Of a DNA stretch of 64,000 nt, positions 50,250 to 59,565 are shown in pieces. Source of the stretch: Luteolibacter yonseiensis (GTDB lineage Bacteria; Verrucomicrobiota; Verrucomicrobiia; Verrucomicrobiales; Akkermansiaceae). How positions within the stretch are numbered: position 1 is the stretch's first letter; each line of letters starts with the position of its first letter. A program made the position numbers and the translations under genes. The notes below the pieces were generated by a model. The model searched no databases, was not told the origin of the DNA, and worked only from the letters and a program-made list of their open reading frames with translations. The stretch covers positions 248,001 through 312,000 of the forward strand of contig NZ_JAENIK010000011.1 of NCBI RefSeq assembly GCF_016595465.1, written 5' to 3'.

Positions 50250-51560
50250 TCATTCCATTCCATGTCTCTTCACGAATGCCTCTCTACCGGCAGCGTCCGT
50301 TTTCGGCCAGCTGTAGTAAAGTTGCTTTAGTGTCGAGTCACGATACTCTCCGTCTGGAATCGTCATCGCCCATTGTTCCGCCGCTTGAGGCTGATACCTG
50401 ACGATCATCTCGGCATAGGCCCGGACGGCGATGTTTTTCATCGGTCCCGCGGGTGTTGATGCCAGCCATTCCCCTACGTTCCGATAGTCATCGGTTGTCC
50501 AATTGTTCACCCAGAAACGCGTCCGCTCTTTGGAGGCTTCGAGGGGAAGTTTGGTCCAAGAGTATTCAAGCCACATGCCCACCTCGTCAGGGATGACACA
50601 CGCATAATAATAAGAACCGATACAATCGGAGATTTCTCCGGGTGTCAGTCTGGCGGACTCGAACCAATTCTTCAACTCATTGAGATTACCATTGCGATAT
50701 GTGTGTGCGATGCTCTTGAGCATCGAATTCGAAAGGTTTTTCCGCAGCGTTTCGTCAGCGAGGCTCGCGCAATAATCGCGAAGCGCCACAACCATCTCCA
50801 GCTTTTGTTGGGTCGTCTGGAGATCCTGGACCATCTCTCCGAAAATTTTTTCGGAGGGCCGGACGTCCAGTTCATCAAAAAGTTGAAAGGCTTGCCTGGG
50901 ATTTTTCCGCGCGGTCATTCTGATCAACGCGTTTTTTGACTGCTCGCCGTTGAAGTCGATCGGTCCGCCGCTGTTTTTCCGGATCCAGCGGGCCGCTCCC
51001 ATGGGGTCGATATCAGACAACTGAAAAAACGCTCCATACAGGATCTCCTCCGATCGCCTGTCATCCTTGAACAAGGGAGCTGTGAAATTCAGCATGTCGA
51101 GCGAGGAGAGGGGGGCTTTCAACGCCAGGAACTGATGTGCCGCCAATATGATTTTCTGTCGGATCGCTTTCGATATTTCCGGCTCCTCCAGGATCTTCGA
51201 AATCAATGATTTCAAGCTTTCGGAATCAAGTGATTCCAGTGGTTCCCAAAGAGGGAGCATGAACTCGTCAAGCTGCTCGAAAGATGGACTGTCCTGCTTC
51301 CCCAGTGCTTTCATCCTGCTTTGGAAATCGAAGCAGCTGATGACCAACAATCTGACGGTTTCCTTACCGTCCTGTCGCGGGCGTTTGGTGTCCTGGTTCC
51401 GGCTCCCCGGCTGGCTGGCTGCAGCCATCTCCCGCTTGTGGACCTCTGTGGTGAGCTTGCCGAGGTTTTCGCGGGCCGCCTTGAGGCGGTGGTGGTTCAG
51501 CCATCCCAGGGAGAAGGCGATGGAAAGGATGGCGGCGGTGAGATAGACAGGTGCTCTCAT
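50250..51560 (-). CDS. Membrane-anchored helical-repeat protein, partner of sigma-factor fusion
   Basis: 436 residues. The N-terminal segment PVYLTAAILSIAFSLGWLNH is a likely membrane anchor followed by a short coiled-coil-like basic stretch (about 25-60). The rest is helical. Its last ~75 residues contain VGEWLASTPAGPMKN, YQPQAAEQWAMTIPDGEYRD and LYYSWPKTDAAGREAF, the same repeat pattern as the C-termini of module genes A-D (for example YDPKAAEQWKKSLPA and YQWSKTDSAAAAAWL). It lies 14 bp downstream of the sigma-factor fusion gene on the same strand, so the two are probably cotranscribed. Function unknown. Confidence 0.8.
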   Translation of the reverse strand: MRAPVYLTAAILSIAFSLGWLNHHRLKAARENLGKLTTEVHKREMAAASQPGSRNQDTKRPRQDGKETVRLLVISCFDFQSRMKALGKQDSPSFEQLDEFMLPLWEPLESLDSESLKSLISKILEEPEISKAIRQKIILAAHQFLALKAPLSSLDMLNFTAPLFKDDRRSEEILYGAFFQLSDIDPMGAARWIRKNSGGPIDFNGEQSKNALIRMTARKNPRQAFQLFDELDVRPSEKIFGEMVQDLQTTQQKLEMVVALRDYCASLADETLRKNLSNSMLKSIAHTYRNGNLNELKNWFESARLTPGEISDCIGSYYYACVIPDEVGMWLEYSWTKLPLEASKERTRFWVNNWTTDDYRNVGEWLASTPAGPMKNIAVRAYAEMIVRYQPQAAEQWAMTIPDGEYRDSTLKQLYYSWPKTDAAGREAFVKRHGME

Positions 51561-51574
51561 GGTCCGATGGGTGA

Positions 51575-53509
51575 CTATTTGAATCTCTCCAAGATCGACT
51601 CGCGCTGGGTTTTGTCGGTGATCTTCTCAGCAAGTTTTCTACAAATCATCCGATTTGGTTCGTCCTTGGGATAAGCGGTGTCCAAAAAGTGAAACAGGAT
51701 CGATTCGCCGTCCCCGGATTCGTAATATTGGTTGATCAGCTCGAGAGCTTCGGGAAACTTCATTTGAAAGTTTTCTTGGAATGAAGCCAGTCCGAGGGTG
51801 TAGCCCGTGACTTCCCCCAGCTGTTGGGGAGCTTCGCTGGATACCCAGGCCCTGATCGCATCCACATCATCCGGCTTGAGCATGCGTTGCATCATGATGT
51901 GGAGCGACACGCCGCCGATGACCTGCCTGACTGCGGCAGCCCTCTCGGTGGAGGTGGCTTCGATCTGGTCGAAATATTCGGAAACTTTGGAGCAGTCGTC
52001 TCCCTCCGCCCGGGCGCTTGCCTGCAGGGACAACGCGTAGTTGCATTCAGACTCGGACAGTCCTTCCCGAGCCAGCCGGGCGAATGCGAGAGGGTCGATC
52101 TCTTTCGTCGTGGTATCGATCGACTGGATGGCCCTTTTCCTATCTTCTTCACCGAGGGTTGCGGCGCGGGTTTTGGCCGCGGCCGGGTCTGAGCGCAACA
52201 AAGCAGAGATCACATAGGTTTCAAAGAAAGCTCTGGACCCGCCGCTTCCATCGAGCTTTTTGGAGGTAAGGCGTCCGGCGGCGATTTGTTCGTCCAACCA
52301 TAGGATGGCACGCGCCTGATCCTTTTTAATCCAATTTCCGAACGCCATGCGTAACATTCTTCCCGAGTTGTCGTCCTTCCCGATTTGATCTCCGAAATTC
52401 ACCAACACCGCTTCCGGATCGATCTCGACGAGTCTCGGGTGAAGCTTGTTCTCCAGAGTCGATCGATCAGCATTGGTGAAATTGAGGGAGTTGACCTCTC
52501 GGATGGACCGGGTCAATTCTTCGACTGACATGGAGGCCACCCGTTTCTCAAATTGTTTGAGTATGACCTCATCGTTGAGACGGCTGACCAGTTCCTTCCA
52601 ATCGATCGGCGACCTTTCATCGGCTGATGAAAGGCGGGTGCTCGATCTGGCGACTTTTTCCATATTCATTGCGAGCCTGTCCCGCATGAGGCTGCCCTGG
52701 TGCTCCACATCGGCAATGGAATGCCGTTGATATTCAATCAGGAGGGCGGCCCCGATCAGTGATGCGAGCGGAGCAATGATTGATGTGGTTTTCATCGCGG
52801 TGGTTGTAATGAGGGTGATGAATCCGATTGCCGGGACCGTGCTCGTGGTGGTGGCGACGATGGCTTTGCTGGCCAGTTTGGAAATCAAGGGAGCCGCCGC
52901 TTGTGAGTCCGTGGCGAATCCAGCGAGCATCGCCGCAGCCAATGAGCCGCCCGTCACACACCCGCGTCTGGCAAGTTTTCCACGCAGGCGTCCGGTTGCC
53001 CGGTCGATGCGTTTTTGGGCGGCGTCGGTGGCGATGCCCAGGGTGGTGGCGATTTCACGGACGGTGAGGGATCGGTAGAATCTCAGCAACAGGGCTTCGC
53101 GGTCTTTTTTAGACAGGGAGGCGAGGGCGTCATCAAGCACGGGTTGCATTTCTTTCCAGATCTCGTCCTGCGAGTGGGAGGGTCCGGTTTCCATGGAGGT
53201 TTGGAAAAGTTGGCGTTTTCGGTTTTCCCGCTGGGATTTGCGGATCAGGTTCTTTGCCTGCATCAGGGCGGTGGTGTGCAGCCAGCCACCGAGGGAGGCG
53301 CAGGTGGTGAGGGATTTCGCCTTCCGTGCCAGCGTGATGAAGGTCAGTTGGGAAACCTCGCCTGCCATCGAGTCGTCGCCGCACGTCCTCCTCGCGGTCG
53401 CGTGGACCAAGCCGGCGTAGCGGGCGACGAGCGCGTTGAACGCGGCTTCCCGCCGCTGGCCCAGCCATTCTTTGAGCAGTTCCGGATCGGATGGCGTGGT
53501 CTGTCCCAT
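51575..53509 (-). CDS. ECF sigma factor fused to membrane segments and a helical-repeat domain
   Basis: 644 residues from the ATG at 53509 (MGQTTPSDPELLKEWLGQ). Residues ~10-90 are sigma region 2 (AFNALVARYAGLVHATARR, GEVSQLTFITLARKA) and ~120-178 sigma region 4 with the helix-turn-helix SLTVREIATTLGIATDAAQK. Then come hydrophobic stretches at about 187-200, 215-235 and 241-258, and a ~380-residue helical domain with DP-x-A units (IKKDQARAILWLDEQIA, LLRSDPAAAKTRAATLG). A sigma factor tethered to the membrane with a sensor-like tail is suggested: the tail may control release or activity. No separate anti-sigma gene is adjacent. Low-identity resemblance to the A-D family is by pattern only. Confidence 0.85.
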   Translation of the reverse strand: MGQTTPSDPELLKEWLGQRREAAFNALVARYAGLVHATARRTCGDDSMAGEVSQLTFITLARKAKSLTTCASLGGWLHTTALMQAKNLIRKSQRENRKRQLFQTSMETGPSHSQDEIWKEMQPVLDDALASLSKKDREALLLRFYRSLTVREIATTLGIATDAAQKRIDRATGRLRGKLARRGCVTGGSLAAAMLAGFATDSQAAAPLISKLASKAIVATTTSTVPAIGFITLITTTAMKTTSIIAPLASLIGAALLIEYQRHSIADVEHQGSLMRDRLAMNMEKVARSSTRLSSADERSPIDWKELVSRLNDEVILKQFEKRVASMSVEELTRSIREVNSLNFTNADRSTLENKLHPRLVEIDPEAVLVNFGDQIGKDDNSGRMLRMAFGNWIKKDQARAILWLDEQIAAGRLTSKKLDGSGGSRAFFETYVISALLRSDPAAAKTRAATLGEEDRKRAIQSIDTTTKEIDPLAFARLAREGLSESECNYALSLQASARAEGDDCSKVSEYFDQIEATSTERAAAVRQVIGGVSLHIMMQRMLKPDDVDAIRAWVSSEAPQQLGEVTGYTLGLASFQENFQMKFPEALELINQYYESGDGESILFHFLDTAYPKDEPNRMICRKLAEKITDKTQRESILERFK

Positions 53510-53659
53510 ATTTTGAAATAGAGTGTCATGCTCCTTCGGAAGGCGGACAAAAAAAATGGAGAAATTCAAAGCGCCGGTATGGGACGTCCGCTTGTCCTTA
53601 CGGACGGGGAGGTTGCGAAAATGATGCTGGCGGACGGGTGATGGGCGGCCGATCTTTCC

Positions 53660-53666
53660 GGAGGAG
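53660..53666 (+). promoter_or_regulatory. Ribosome binding site deciding the FUSC start
   Basis: GGAGGAG at 53660-53666 is a strong Shine-Dalgarno placed 7-9 nt before the ATG at 53674. This supports that start over the in-frame extension reaching 53491. Confidence 0.7.
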
Positions 53667-53673
53667 ATCCATC

Positions 53674-55848
53674 ATGGTGTTTTCTGATCCGAGGCCGCGA
53701 TTTGCCAATTTTTTCGAACGTGAGTCGCTGAGGCCGGACTTCGATCGGGCGATCCGTTCGATGATCGCTTTTCTCATCCCGCTCATCGCGGCTCAGGCGG
53801 GGTGGCTGCGCATCGATCCGGTGCACGCGTGCATCACCGCGCAGACGATCGCGATGGTGGACGTGCGCGGAGCCTATTCGTTGCGGCTGGGTTTGCTTCT
53901 GAGCATGACGGCGGTGCTGACGCTCTCCGTATTGCTCGGGCGCCTGGGAGCGGACAGCCTGGCCATCGCGCTGCCGGCCACGGCGCTGGTCGTGATGGGC
54001 GGTGGAGTGTGGCGGCATCTGAGCTCGGACTATGGCCCGGGTCTGGCGGTCTCGAGCGGGTTGTTGTTTTTCGTCTCACTCGCACCGGACGCTCCGACGG
54101 CACAGGCCCACCACCCCGCGTTGGCAACGTTCTGCGGCGGGTTGCTGGGGGTGATGCTGCAGGTTTCGCTGTGGCCGATCCATCCCCAGCATCCGCTGCG
54201 ACGGACGGTGGGGGACAGTTGGATCGCGCTGGCGGAATTGCTGGAGGTGATGTCTCCCGAGACGCGGGGCGACGCACAAACGATCCGGGACAGGGAAATC
54301 ACCCTGCGTGCCTCGCTGAACGATGCCCAAGCGACCTTGCACGCGTCCAAGCGCCATTCCGGCAAGGTGCTGCGGCATCTGGAACTGCTGAACCTGGCTG
54401 CGGCGCGGCTTTCCTTGCGGATCATCGCGTTCCGGACGGCCCTGGAAAACTTCGAGAAATGTCCGGGACATGCCTCGTTCGAGGCGGGACTGACCCCTGT
54501 CCTGTCATCGCTGGCGAACACCGCCCGGACCGTCGCGCTTGCGGTGGTTTCCGGACAACCGTCCTACTGGGAGTCGTTCGAAGTGCGGATGAAACGTCTG
54601 GAAACCTTGCTTGCCGTCGCGCGGACGCGGGTGGCTTCTCAATTCGGCGATTCGACGGCCAGCTCCCAACTGGTTGAAATCCTGAGCCAGATCGAGGAGC
54701 AACTGCCGATCGTGCGGGAGGCTCTGCAGGCGACCTTGGAGCGTACGACGCTGGAGCGGGCGGCGTTTTCACTGGAGCTTTTCGACCTCGGCACGCTGAC
54801 CTTGCGACCGCTCGGAGCGATTCTGAATTTTTCAAAACGCCTCGAACCCGCGTTGGTCCGGCACACGGTCCGGGCGATCCTGCTGAGCATCATCGGTGTG
54901 GTTTTTTTCAAGTGGAGCGGATTCCCGCATGGTTACTGGCTGCCGTTCACGATGCTGGTCGTGTTGCAGCCGGACTTCGGTTCCACGCGGGAAAAAGCCG
55001 CGCAACGGGTTCTCGGCACGCTTGCAGGAGGTCTCATCGCCAGCAGCCTGCTGTGGCTTCATCCACCGCTTCCGGTGTTGTTCGTGGCCATCGGCATCAC
55101 GATCTTCGCTTTCGGGTATTTCGTGAAACGGAACTACGCCGTGGCCGTGGTATTCATCACCCTGATGGTGGTGCTGCTCACGGAGTCCCATCACCCGGTC
55201 ACCCTGGCATTCACCCTCGAGCGGATGGGCAGCACTTTTGCAGGCGGATTCCTATCGTTGGTCGCCGCGCTGATCTTCTGGCCCGAATGGGAGCGTGACC
55301 GGTTTCCGGGCATTCTGGCGAAGTCGATGGAATCGAATTTCGCCTACCTCAGCCTCATCGCCTTCCGTCTCAAGGATGGTGGTCCGGATGATGATGAGCT
55401 CCACCAGGCGCGCCAGGCCGTGGAGAACGCCAACAGCGAGGCTTTTTCCTCACTGAAACGCATGAACGGCGATCCGAAAAACCGCCGCGACGGACTCCGC
55501 CAGGCCGCCGCCCTTGCGAATGGAAACCAGCGCATCACCAATGCCCTTACCGTGATCGCCCTCCATCTGAACGATCAGAAAACGCGCCATCCCGAGATGC
55601 TCGCCCATTTCACCCTCATGGCGGACGCCGCGTTCCAGGCGCTCATCGAGACGGAAACAACGGGCAAACCCTCCGTCCGGATCGACTCCGCCGCAGAGGA
55701 GTTGAAAAATTTCCATCTGCCGGAAATCGAACCCGACCACCTCGATGGCGAGCGTTTCCGCGAACCTTGGACTTATCCCCAGCTCGTCCGGATCGTCACC
55801 GAACTGGACGCGATGCTGCTCATCGCCCGGTCCACGGGCCCGGCGTGA
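53674..55848 (+). CDS. FUSC-family inner-membrane protein (aromatic-acid exporter/YccS-like)
   Basis: 724 residues. Two hydrophobic halves: residues ~27-180 (AIRSMIAFLIPLIAAQAGWL, LALPATALVVMGGGV-like segments) and ~410-560 (VRHTVRAILLSIIGVVFFKW, WLPFTMLVVLQPDFGSTREK, RVLGTLAGGLIASSLLWL), separated by a long helical cytoplasmic region. WLPFTMLVVLQPDFGSTREKA is the FUSC signature. This is the architecture of YccS/AaeB-type proteins thought to export aromatic or other organic compounds. No membrane-fusion partner is adjacent. It ends 8 bp from convergent hisF. Confidence 0.85.
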   Translation: MVFSDPRPRFANFFERESLRPDFDRAIRSMIAFLIPLIAAQAGWLRIDPVHACITAQTIAMVDVRGAYSLRLGLLLSMTAVLTLSVLLGRLGADSLAIALPATALVVMGGGVWRHLSSDYGPGLAVSSGLLFFVSLAPDAPTAQAHHPALATFCGGLLGVMLQVSLWPIHPQHPLRRTVGDSWIALAELLEVMSPETRGDAQTIRDREITLRASLNDAQATLHASKRHSGKVLRHLELLNLAAARLSLRIIAFRTALENFEKCPGHASFEAGLTPVLSSLANTARTVALAVVSGQPSYWESFEVRMKRLETLLAVARTRVASQFGDSTASSQLVEILSQIEEQLPIVREALQATLERTTLERAAFSLELFDLGTLTLRPLGAILNFSKRLEPALVRHTVRAILLSIIGVVFFKWSGFPHGYWLPFTMLVVLQPDFGSTREKAAQRVLGTLAGGLIASSLLWLHPPLPVLFVAIGITIFAFGYFVKRNYAVAVVFITLMVVLLTESHHPVTLAFTLERMGSTFAGGFLSLVAALIFWPEWERDRFPGILAKSMESNFAYLSLIAFRLKDGGPDDDELHQARQAVENANSEAFSSLKRMNGDPKNRRDGLRQAAALANGNQRITNALTVIALHLNDQKTRHPEMLAHFTLMADAAFQALIETETTGKPSVRIDSAAEELKNFHLPEIEPDHLDGERFREPWTYPQLVRIVTELDAMLLIARSTGPA

Positions 55849-55856
55849 GGGTCATG

Positions 55857-56621
55857 TCAGACGTAGGGCCTCACCGGCACGCCGCGCTCGGCGAAGTGTT
55901 GTTTCGCCTCGGCGATCGTGTGCTTCTTGAAGTGGAAAATGCTGGCTGCCAGCACCGCGTCCGCCTTGCCGGCGTCCAGCACGTCCACCATGTGGTCGAG
56001 ATTTCCCGCGCCGCCGCTGGCGATGACCGGGATGCCGATGGCCGAGGAAACCGCGGCGGTCAGCTCGATGTCGTAGCCGGCCTGGGTGCCGTCCGAGTCC
56101 ATGCTGGTGAGGAGGATCTCACCCGCACCACGCCGCCAGACCTCCTTGGCCCACTCGACGGCGTCGAGGCCGACCGGCTTGCGGCCGCCGTGGGTGTAGA
56201 CACCCCATTTGCCGGGGCCTTCGCGTTTCGCGTCGATGGCGACGACGATGCACTGGCTGCCGAAGGCTTTCGCCCCGGCATCGACAAGCGATGGATTCGT
56301 CACGGCGGAAGTGTTCACGCCGACCTTGTCCGCGCCCGCGAGCAACATTTCCCGCATGTTCTCCACACTGCGGATGCCGCCCCCCACGGTGAGCGGGATG
56401 AAACATTTTTCCGCCGTGCGGCGGACGACGTCCACCATCGTGTTGCGGTTGTCGGAGGACGCGGTGATGTCGAGAAAGACGAGTTCGTCAGCCTGCTGGA
56501 GATTGTAGGCGATGGCGCATTCCACCGGATCACCGGCGTCGATGAGGTCCACAAAGTTCACGCCTTTGACCACGCGGCCATCGGTCACGTCCAGGCAGGG
56601 GATGATTCGTTTCGCAAGCAC
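55857..56621 (-). CDS. hisF: Imidazole glycerol phosphate synthase subunit HisF
   Basis: 254 residues from GTG at 56621 ([19 protein letters not shown]). Cyclase subunit of the HisFH complex; it forms imidazole glycerol phosphate and AICAR from PRFAR and ammonia. TIM barrel with catalytic D11 in PCLDV and the second Asp in [14 protein letters not shown]; phosphate loops at VGGGIRSV and [11 protein letters not shown]. The GTG is preferred over an ATG 24 nt upstream because HisF starts at this point. hisH is not next to it. Confidence 0.96.
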   Translation of the reverse strand: MLAKRIIPCLDVTDGRVVKGVNFVDLIDAGDPVECAIAYNLQQADELVFLDITASSDNRNTMVDVVRRTAEKCFIPLTVGGGIRSVENMREMLLAGADKVGVNTSAVTNPSLVDAGAKAFGSQCIVVAIDAKREGPGKWGVYTHGGRKPVGLDAVEWAKEVWRRGAGEILLTSMDSDGTQAGYDIELTAAVSSAIGIPVIASGGAGNLDHMVDVLDAGKADAVLAASIFHFKKHTIAEAKQHFAERGVPVRPYV

Positions 56622-56673
56622 GCGGGAACCATGGCAAGCCAGCACGGTGAGGCAAGTAAAACGCCGGGCTTTG

Positions 56674-57552
56674 TCATTTCTGCCGTTTCAGATCCTCACG
56701 CAACAGGGTGAGGAACCGCAGCAGCGCCGGGTTGGTGTCGCCCGCGTTCCATGCCGCGCTCACCGACCATGCGGCTTCCTTGTCCTTCAGCCGGTGCAGC
56801 CTCATGCCTTCGAAGCGGGCGCTCCAGAAGGATTCGGGAATGATCGCGACGCCCAATCCGGCCCGGACCAGCGCGATCGCGGTCATGAATTCCGGCACCT
56901 GCTGGATGACCCTGGGCTGGAAGCCGTGCTTCGCGCAAAGCTGGAGCATGTGGGTGCGGAATCCCGGCGAACGCTCTTCGGAAATGGCGACGAATGGTTC
57001 GTTCCGGCAATCCGCGAGTTTCAGGTTCGCGGGAAGAGAGGAGAGCGAGGATGAGACCAAGGCCAGCCGGTCCGTGACGGCGGGCAGGGTTTTGAGATCC
57101 TTGGACACCGGCAGCCGGACGAAACCAAGATCCAGTTTTCCGGAGGCCAGCGCCGCCAGTTGCTCCGCCGTGGACATGTCCTTCAGGCTCACATCGATCT
57201 CCGGGGCCATTTCACGCAACTTCACGATCAACCGGGGGACGAGCTCAAAGGTGTGGAATCCGAAACCGAGGTTGAGCTGCCCCGCCTCGCCGGTGGCCAG
57301 GCGCTGTCCCCGGTCAACCAGTTCGTCGAACGACTGCAGGGTGGTTTTCGCTTCCCGCAAGAACTGCGTTCCCAACGGGCTCAGCGCGGTTCCCTGTTTT
57401 CCCCGCACGAAAAGCCGTCCGCCGAGATCCTCCTCCATGCGGCGGATCTGCTTGGTGAGGGCCGGCTGGCTGAGGTTCAACAGCCGCGACGCCTTGCCGA
57501 AATTCAGCTGTCCGGCCAGGAGGACGAAGGATCGGAGTTCTCGGATGTCCAT
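56674..57552 (-). CDS. LysR-family transcriptional regulator
   Basis: 292 residues. Winged helix-turn-helix at 1-60 ([40 protein letters not shown]), linker helix, then a periplasmic-binding-type effector domain (90-292). It is divergent from an MFS gene across 70 bp. A palindrome fitting the T-N11-A LysR box overlaps its start. It most likely controls the divergent transporter/HAD operon and itself. Confidence 0.93.
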   Translation of the reverse strand: MDIRELRSFVLLAGQLNFGKASRLLNLSQPALTKQIRRMEEDLGGRLFVRGKQGTALSPLGTQFLREAKTTLQSFDELVDRGQRLATGEAGQLNLGFGFHTFELVPRLIVKLREMAPEIDVSLKDMSTAEQLAALASGKLDLGFVRLPVSKDLKTLPAVTDRLALVSSSLSSLPANLKLADCRNEPFVAISEERSPGFRTHMLQLCAKHGFQPRVIQQVPEFMTAIALVRAGLGVAIIPESFWSARFEGMRLHRLKDKEAAWSVSAAWNAGDTNPALLRFLTLLREDLKRQK

Positions 57553-57565
57553 AACCAGAGGTTAT
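57551..57565. promoter_or_regulatory. Candidate LysR operator
   Basis: ATAACC-AGA-GGTTAT is a perfect 15-bp inverted repeat containing T-N11-A (T57552, A57564). It lies between the divergent LysR and MFS genes and touches the LysR start codon, a position suited to autorepression. Confidence 0.5.
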
Positions 57566-57622
57566 CACATCGATGAAATAATGCCATTGGAAGAATTTCA
57601 ACGGATGAGGGAGGATGAGCGC

Positions 57623-58825
57623 GTGAACGAAACCACCGCAGATGAGGCCGGTTTGTCCGCAGGATGCGGACCGGCTGTTTCCTCCAGGCCACGCATCGCC
57701 GCGTCATTGTTCTTCCTCGTGGACGGGATGATCTTCGGCACCTGGGCCACGTTGATTCCGTCGTTCAAATCGAAATTCGGGCTGACGGAGGCGGATCTCA
57801 GCATCGCGCTGCTCGGCATGGTCATCGGAGCCATCGTCTCGATGCCCGTTGCCGGACAATCCATCGCGCGCCGTGGCAGCCGGGCGAACCTGAACTTCCT
57901 CGCTCCCGGATTCTGCATCGCGCTCGTCCTGCTGGCCATCGCACCGGGTTTCCCGACATTTGTCGCCGCCGCGACCCTTTTCGGCGCGTTCAAGGGCGCG
58001 TTCGATGTTTCGGTGAACGCGCAGGGCATCGCGATCGAGAACTCGGTCGGCAAGCCCATCATCGCCACCTTCCAGGCGCTTTGGAGCATCGGCGGACTGC
58101 TTGCCGCGCTGGCGGTGGGTTTTGCCCTGAGACTGGGCGCGGGAGCGGTTCCGATCGCCCTGACCGTATCCGCCGCGATGATCCTGGTGGTCGTTTCCAG
58201 CGCGGGCAGCCTGTTGGCCGGGGACAAGGCGCCTTCCAAAACAGGAGGGGGATTCAAATTTCCCAACGGCAAATTGCTGAAAATCGGGATACTCGCTTGC
58301 ATGGCCCTCTTCACCGAGGGGGTCATGATGGACTGGAGCGCTGTTTACAGCAGCACGGTGTCCGGGGCGGCACCATGGCTCGCGCCGATCGCATACGGGA
58401 TTTTCTCGTGCTGCATGGCGGCGGGGAGGTTGTCGGGTGATCATCTCATCGGGCGCCACGGGCCGTTGAAGATCCTCAAGACCGGAGGCTGGCTCACGAC
58501 CGCGGGCCTGGTGGTGATCATCGGCATCCATGAATGGCCGGCGACCTTCTTCGGTCTCGCGCTGGCGGGCTTCGGTCTGGCGAATCTGGTTCCCATCCTT
58601 CTTGGTGCGGGTGGCCGCGCCCATGAGGGCGGGGTGGGGCAAGGTGTCGCCGCCATTTCCATGATGGGCTATTTCGGCTTCCTCGCGGGGCCGCCGCTCA
58701 TCGGTGGCATCAGCCACTTCATCGGATTGCCAGGGGCGTTCGTGGTCGTCATTCTTTTCTCAGCCTTCATCGCGCTCCGGGGAAACCTCCTGCTCGGCGC
58801 GCCACCAACCACCACCGAATCATGA
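57623..58825 (+). CDS. MFS transporter
   Basis: 400 residues from the GTG at 57623, supported by GAGGGAGG at 57607-57614; ATGs at 57581 and 57605 are alternatives. About twelve membrane segments: AASLFFLVDGMIFGTWATLI, a cytoplasmic loop with ARRGSRANLN between TM2 and TM3 (MFS signature A-like), FGAFKGAFDVSVNAQGIAIE, and a C-terminal half starting with LKIGILACMALFTEGVMMDW. It resembles the sugar/fucose-permease-like or YbjJ-type subgroup. Substrate unknown; the following HAD phosphatase gene, joined by an ATGA overlap, could act on the imported compound. Confidence 0.85.
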   Translation: MNETTADEAGLSAGCGPAVSSRPRIAASLFFLVDGMIFGTWATLIPSFKSKFGLTEADLSIALLGMVIGAIVSMPVAGQSIARRGSRANLNFLAPGFCIALVLLAIAPGFPTFVAAATLFGAFKGAFDVSVNAQGIAIENSVGKPIIATFQALWSIGGLLAALAVGFALRLGAGAVPIALTVSAAMILVVVSSAGSLLAGDKAPSKTGGGFKFPNGKLLKIGILACMALFTEGVMMDWSAVYSSTVSGAAPWLAPIAYGIFSCCMAAGRLSGDHLIGRHGPLKILKTGGWLTTAGLVVIIGIHEWPATFFGLALAGFGLANLVPILLGAGGRAHEGGVGQGVAAISMMGYFGFLAGPPLIGGISHFIGLPGAFVVVILFSAFIALRGNLLLGAPPTTTES

Positions 58826-59487
58826 ACACACCCTCGCTTTCCGACACACTGGCCGATGCCCGCGGCATTCTCTTCGACATGGACGGAGTGCTCATCGATT
58901 CCGAACCGATCCATGAGAAAGCCATCATCGCGCTCACGGCCGAGCTGGGGGACGCGCTGGACGACGAAGCCATCCTGTATTCCTTCAAGGGCGCGCCCGA
59001 GAAAAGCATGGCGGCAAGGTTGCTGGAAATGTATCCCGGCCAGAAGCGGACGGCGGAGGAGATCATCCGCCGCAAGATCGAGCTGTTCGCGGAGATCTTC
59101 CATCACGTGACCTTGGTCGACGGGGCGATGGAATTCCTCGCGAAAAGCCACGCCGCCGGGCGCAGGCACGGGCTCACCACCTCGGCATCCCGCGCGACCC
59201 AGGGACAGGCGTTTGATACCTTCGGCTTCGGGAAATACTTCGATACCATCGTCACCGGTGAGGACATCACGCGCGGCAAGCCGGACCCCGAGCCGTATTT
59301 GCTCACGGCGGAAAGGCTCGGCCTGGAGACCAGGGATTGCATCGTCATCGAAGACTCCATCAATGGCGTGCTGTCGGGGAAAGCGGCGGGCTGCCGGGTC
59401 GTCGCCATCACCGGAACCTTCCCGGTGGAACAGCTGCTCCGCGCTGGTGCGGATTTCATCATCCACGGCTTCGACGAACTGAGTTGA
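58822..59487 (+). CDS. HAD-superfamily hydrolase (phosphatase/beta-phosphoglucomutase-like)
   Basis: 221 residues. Motif I ILFDMDGVLIDSEP (nucleophile D19/D21), motif II in HGLTTSASRATQG, motif III lysine in RGKPDPEPYLLTAERL and motif IV VIEDSINGVLSG. The helical cap between residues ~30 and 95 is of the beta-phosphoglucomutase/phosphatase subclass I. Substrate is a small phosphorylated metabolite, not determinable here. It overlaps the MFS stop by 4 nt, so translation is coupled. Confidence 0.87.
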   Translation: MNTPSLSDTLADARGILFDMDGVLIDSEPIHEKAIIALTAELGDALDDEAILYSFKGAPEKSMAARLLEMYPGQKRTAEEIIRRKIELFAEIFHHVTLVDGAMEFLAKSHAAGRRHGLTTSASRATQGQAFDTFGFGKYFDTIVTGEDITRGKPDPEPYLLTAERLGLETRDCIVIEDSINGVLSGKAAGCRVVAITGTFPVEQLLRAGADFIIHGFDELS

Positions 59488-59497
59488 GCCCGGGTGG

Positions 59498-59535
59498 AAA
59501 ACAAAACGCCCGGCCGCGCGGAGCGGCCAGGCGTT
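59498..59535 (-). terminator. Terminator of rpmE2 on the minus strand
   Basis: AACGCC-c-GGCCGC (59505-59517) pairs with GCGGCC-a-GGCGTT (59523-59535). Reading on the minus strand, the stem is followed by a T-rich run (TTTTGTTTTCC). Confidence 0.7.
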
Positions 59536-59565
59536 CTGGTGAAATTTGGGAAATCAGACTGGAAA

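Noticed and set aside
56708..57580. N-terminal extension of the MFS transporter across the LysR gene
   Set aside because: It runs antisense through a well-supported LysR gene and has Ser/Arg-rich shadow composition; good starts exist at 57581-57623.
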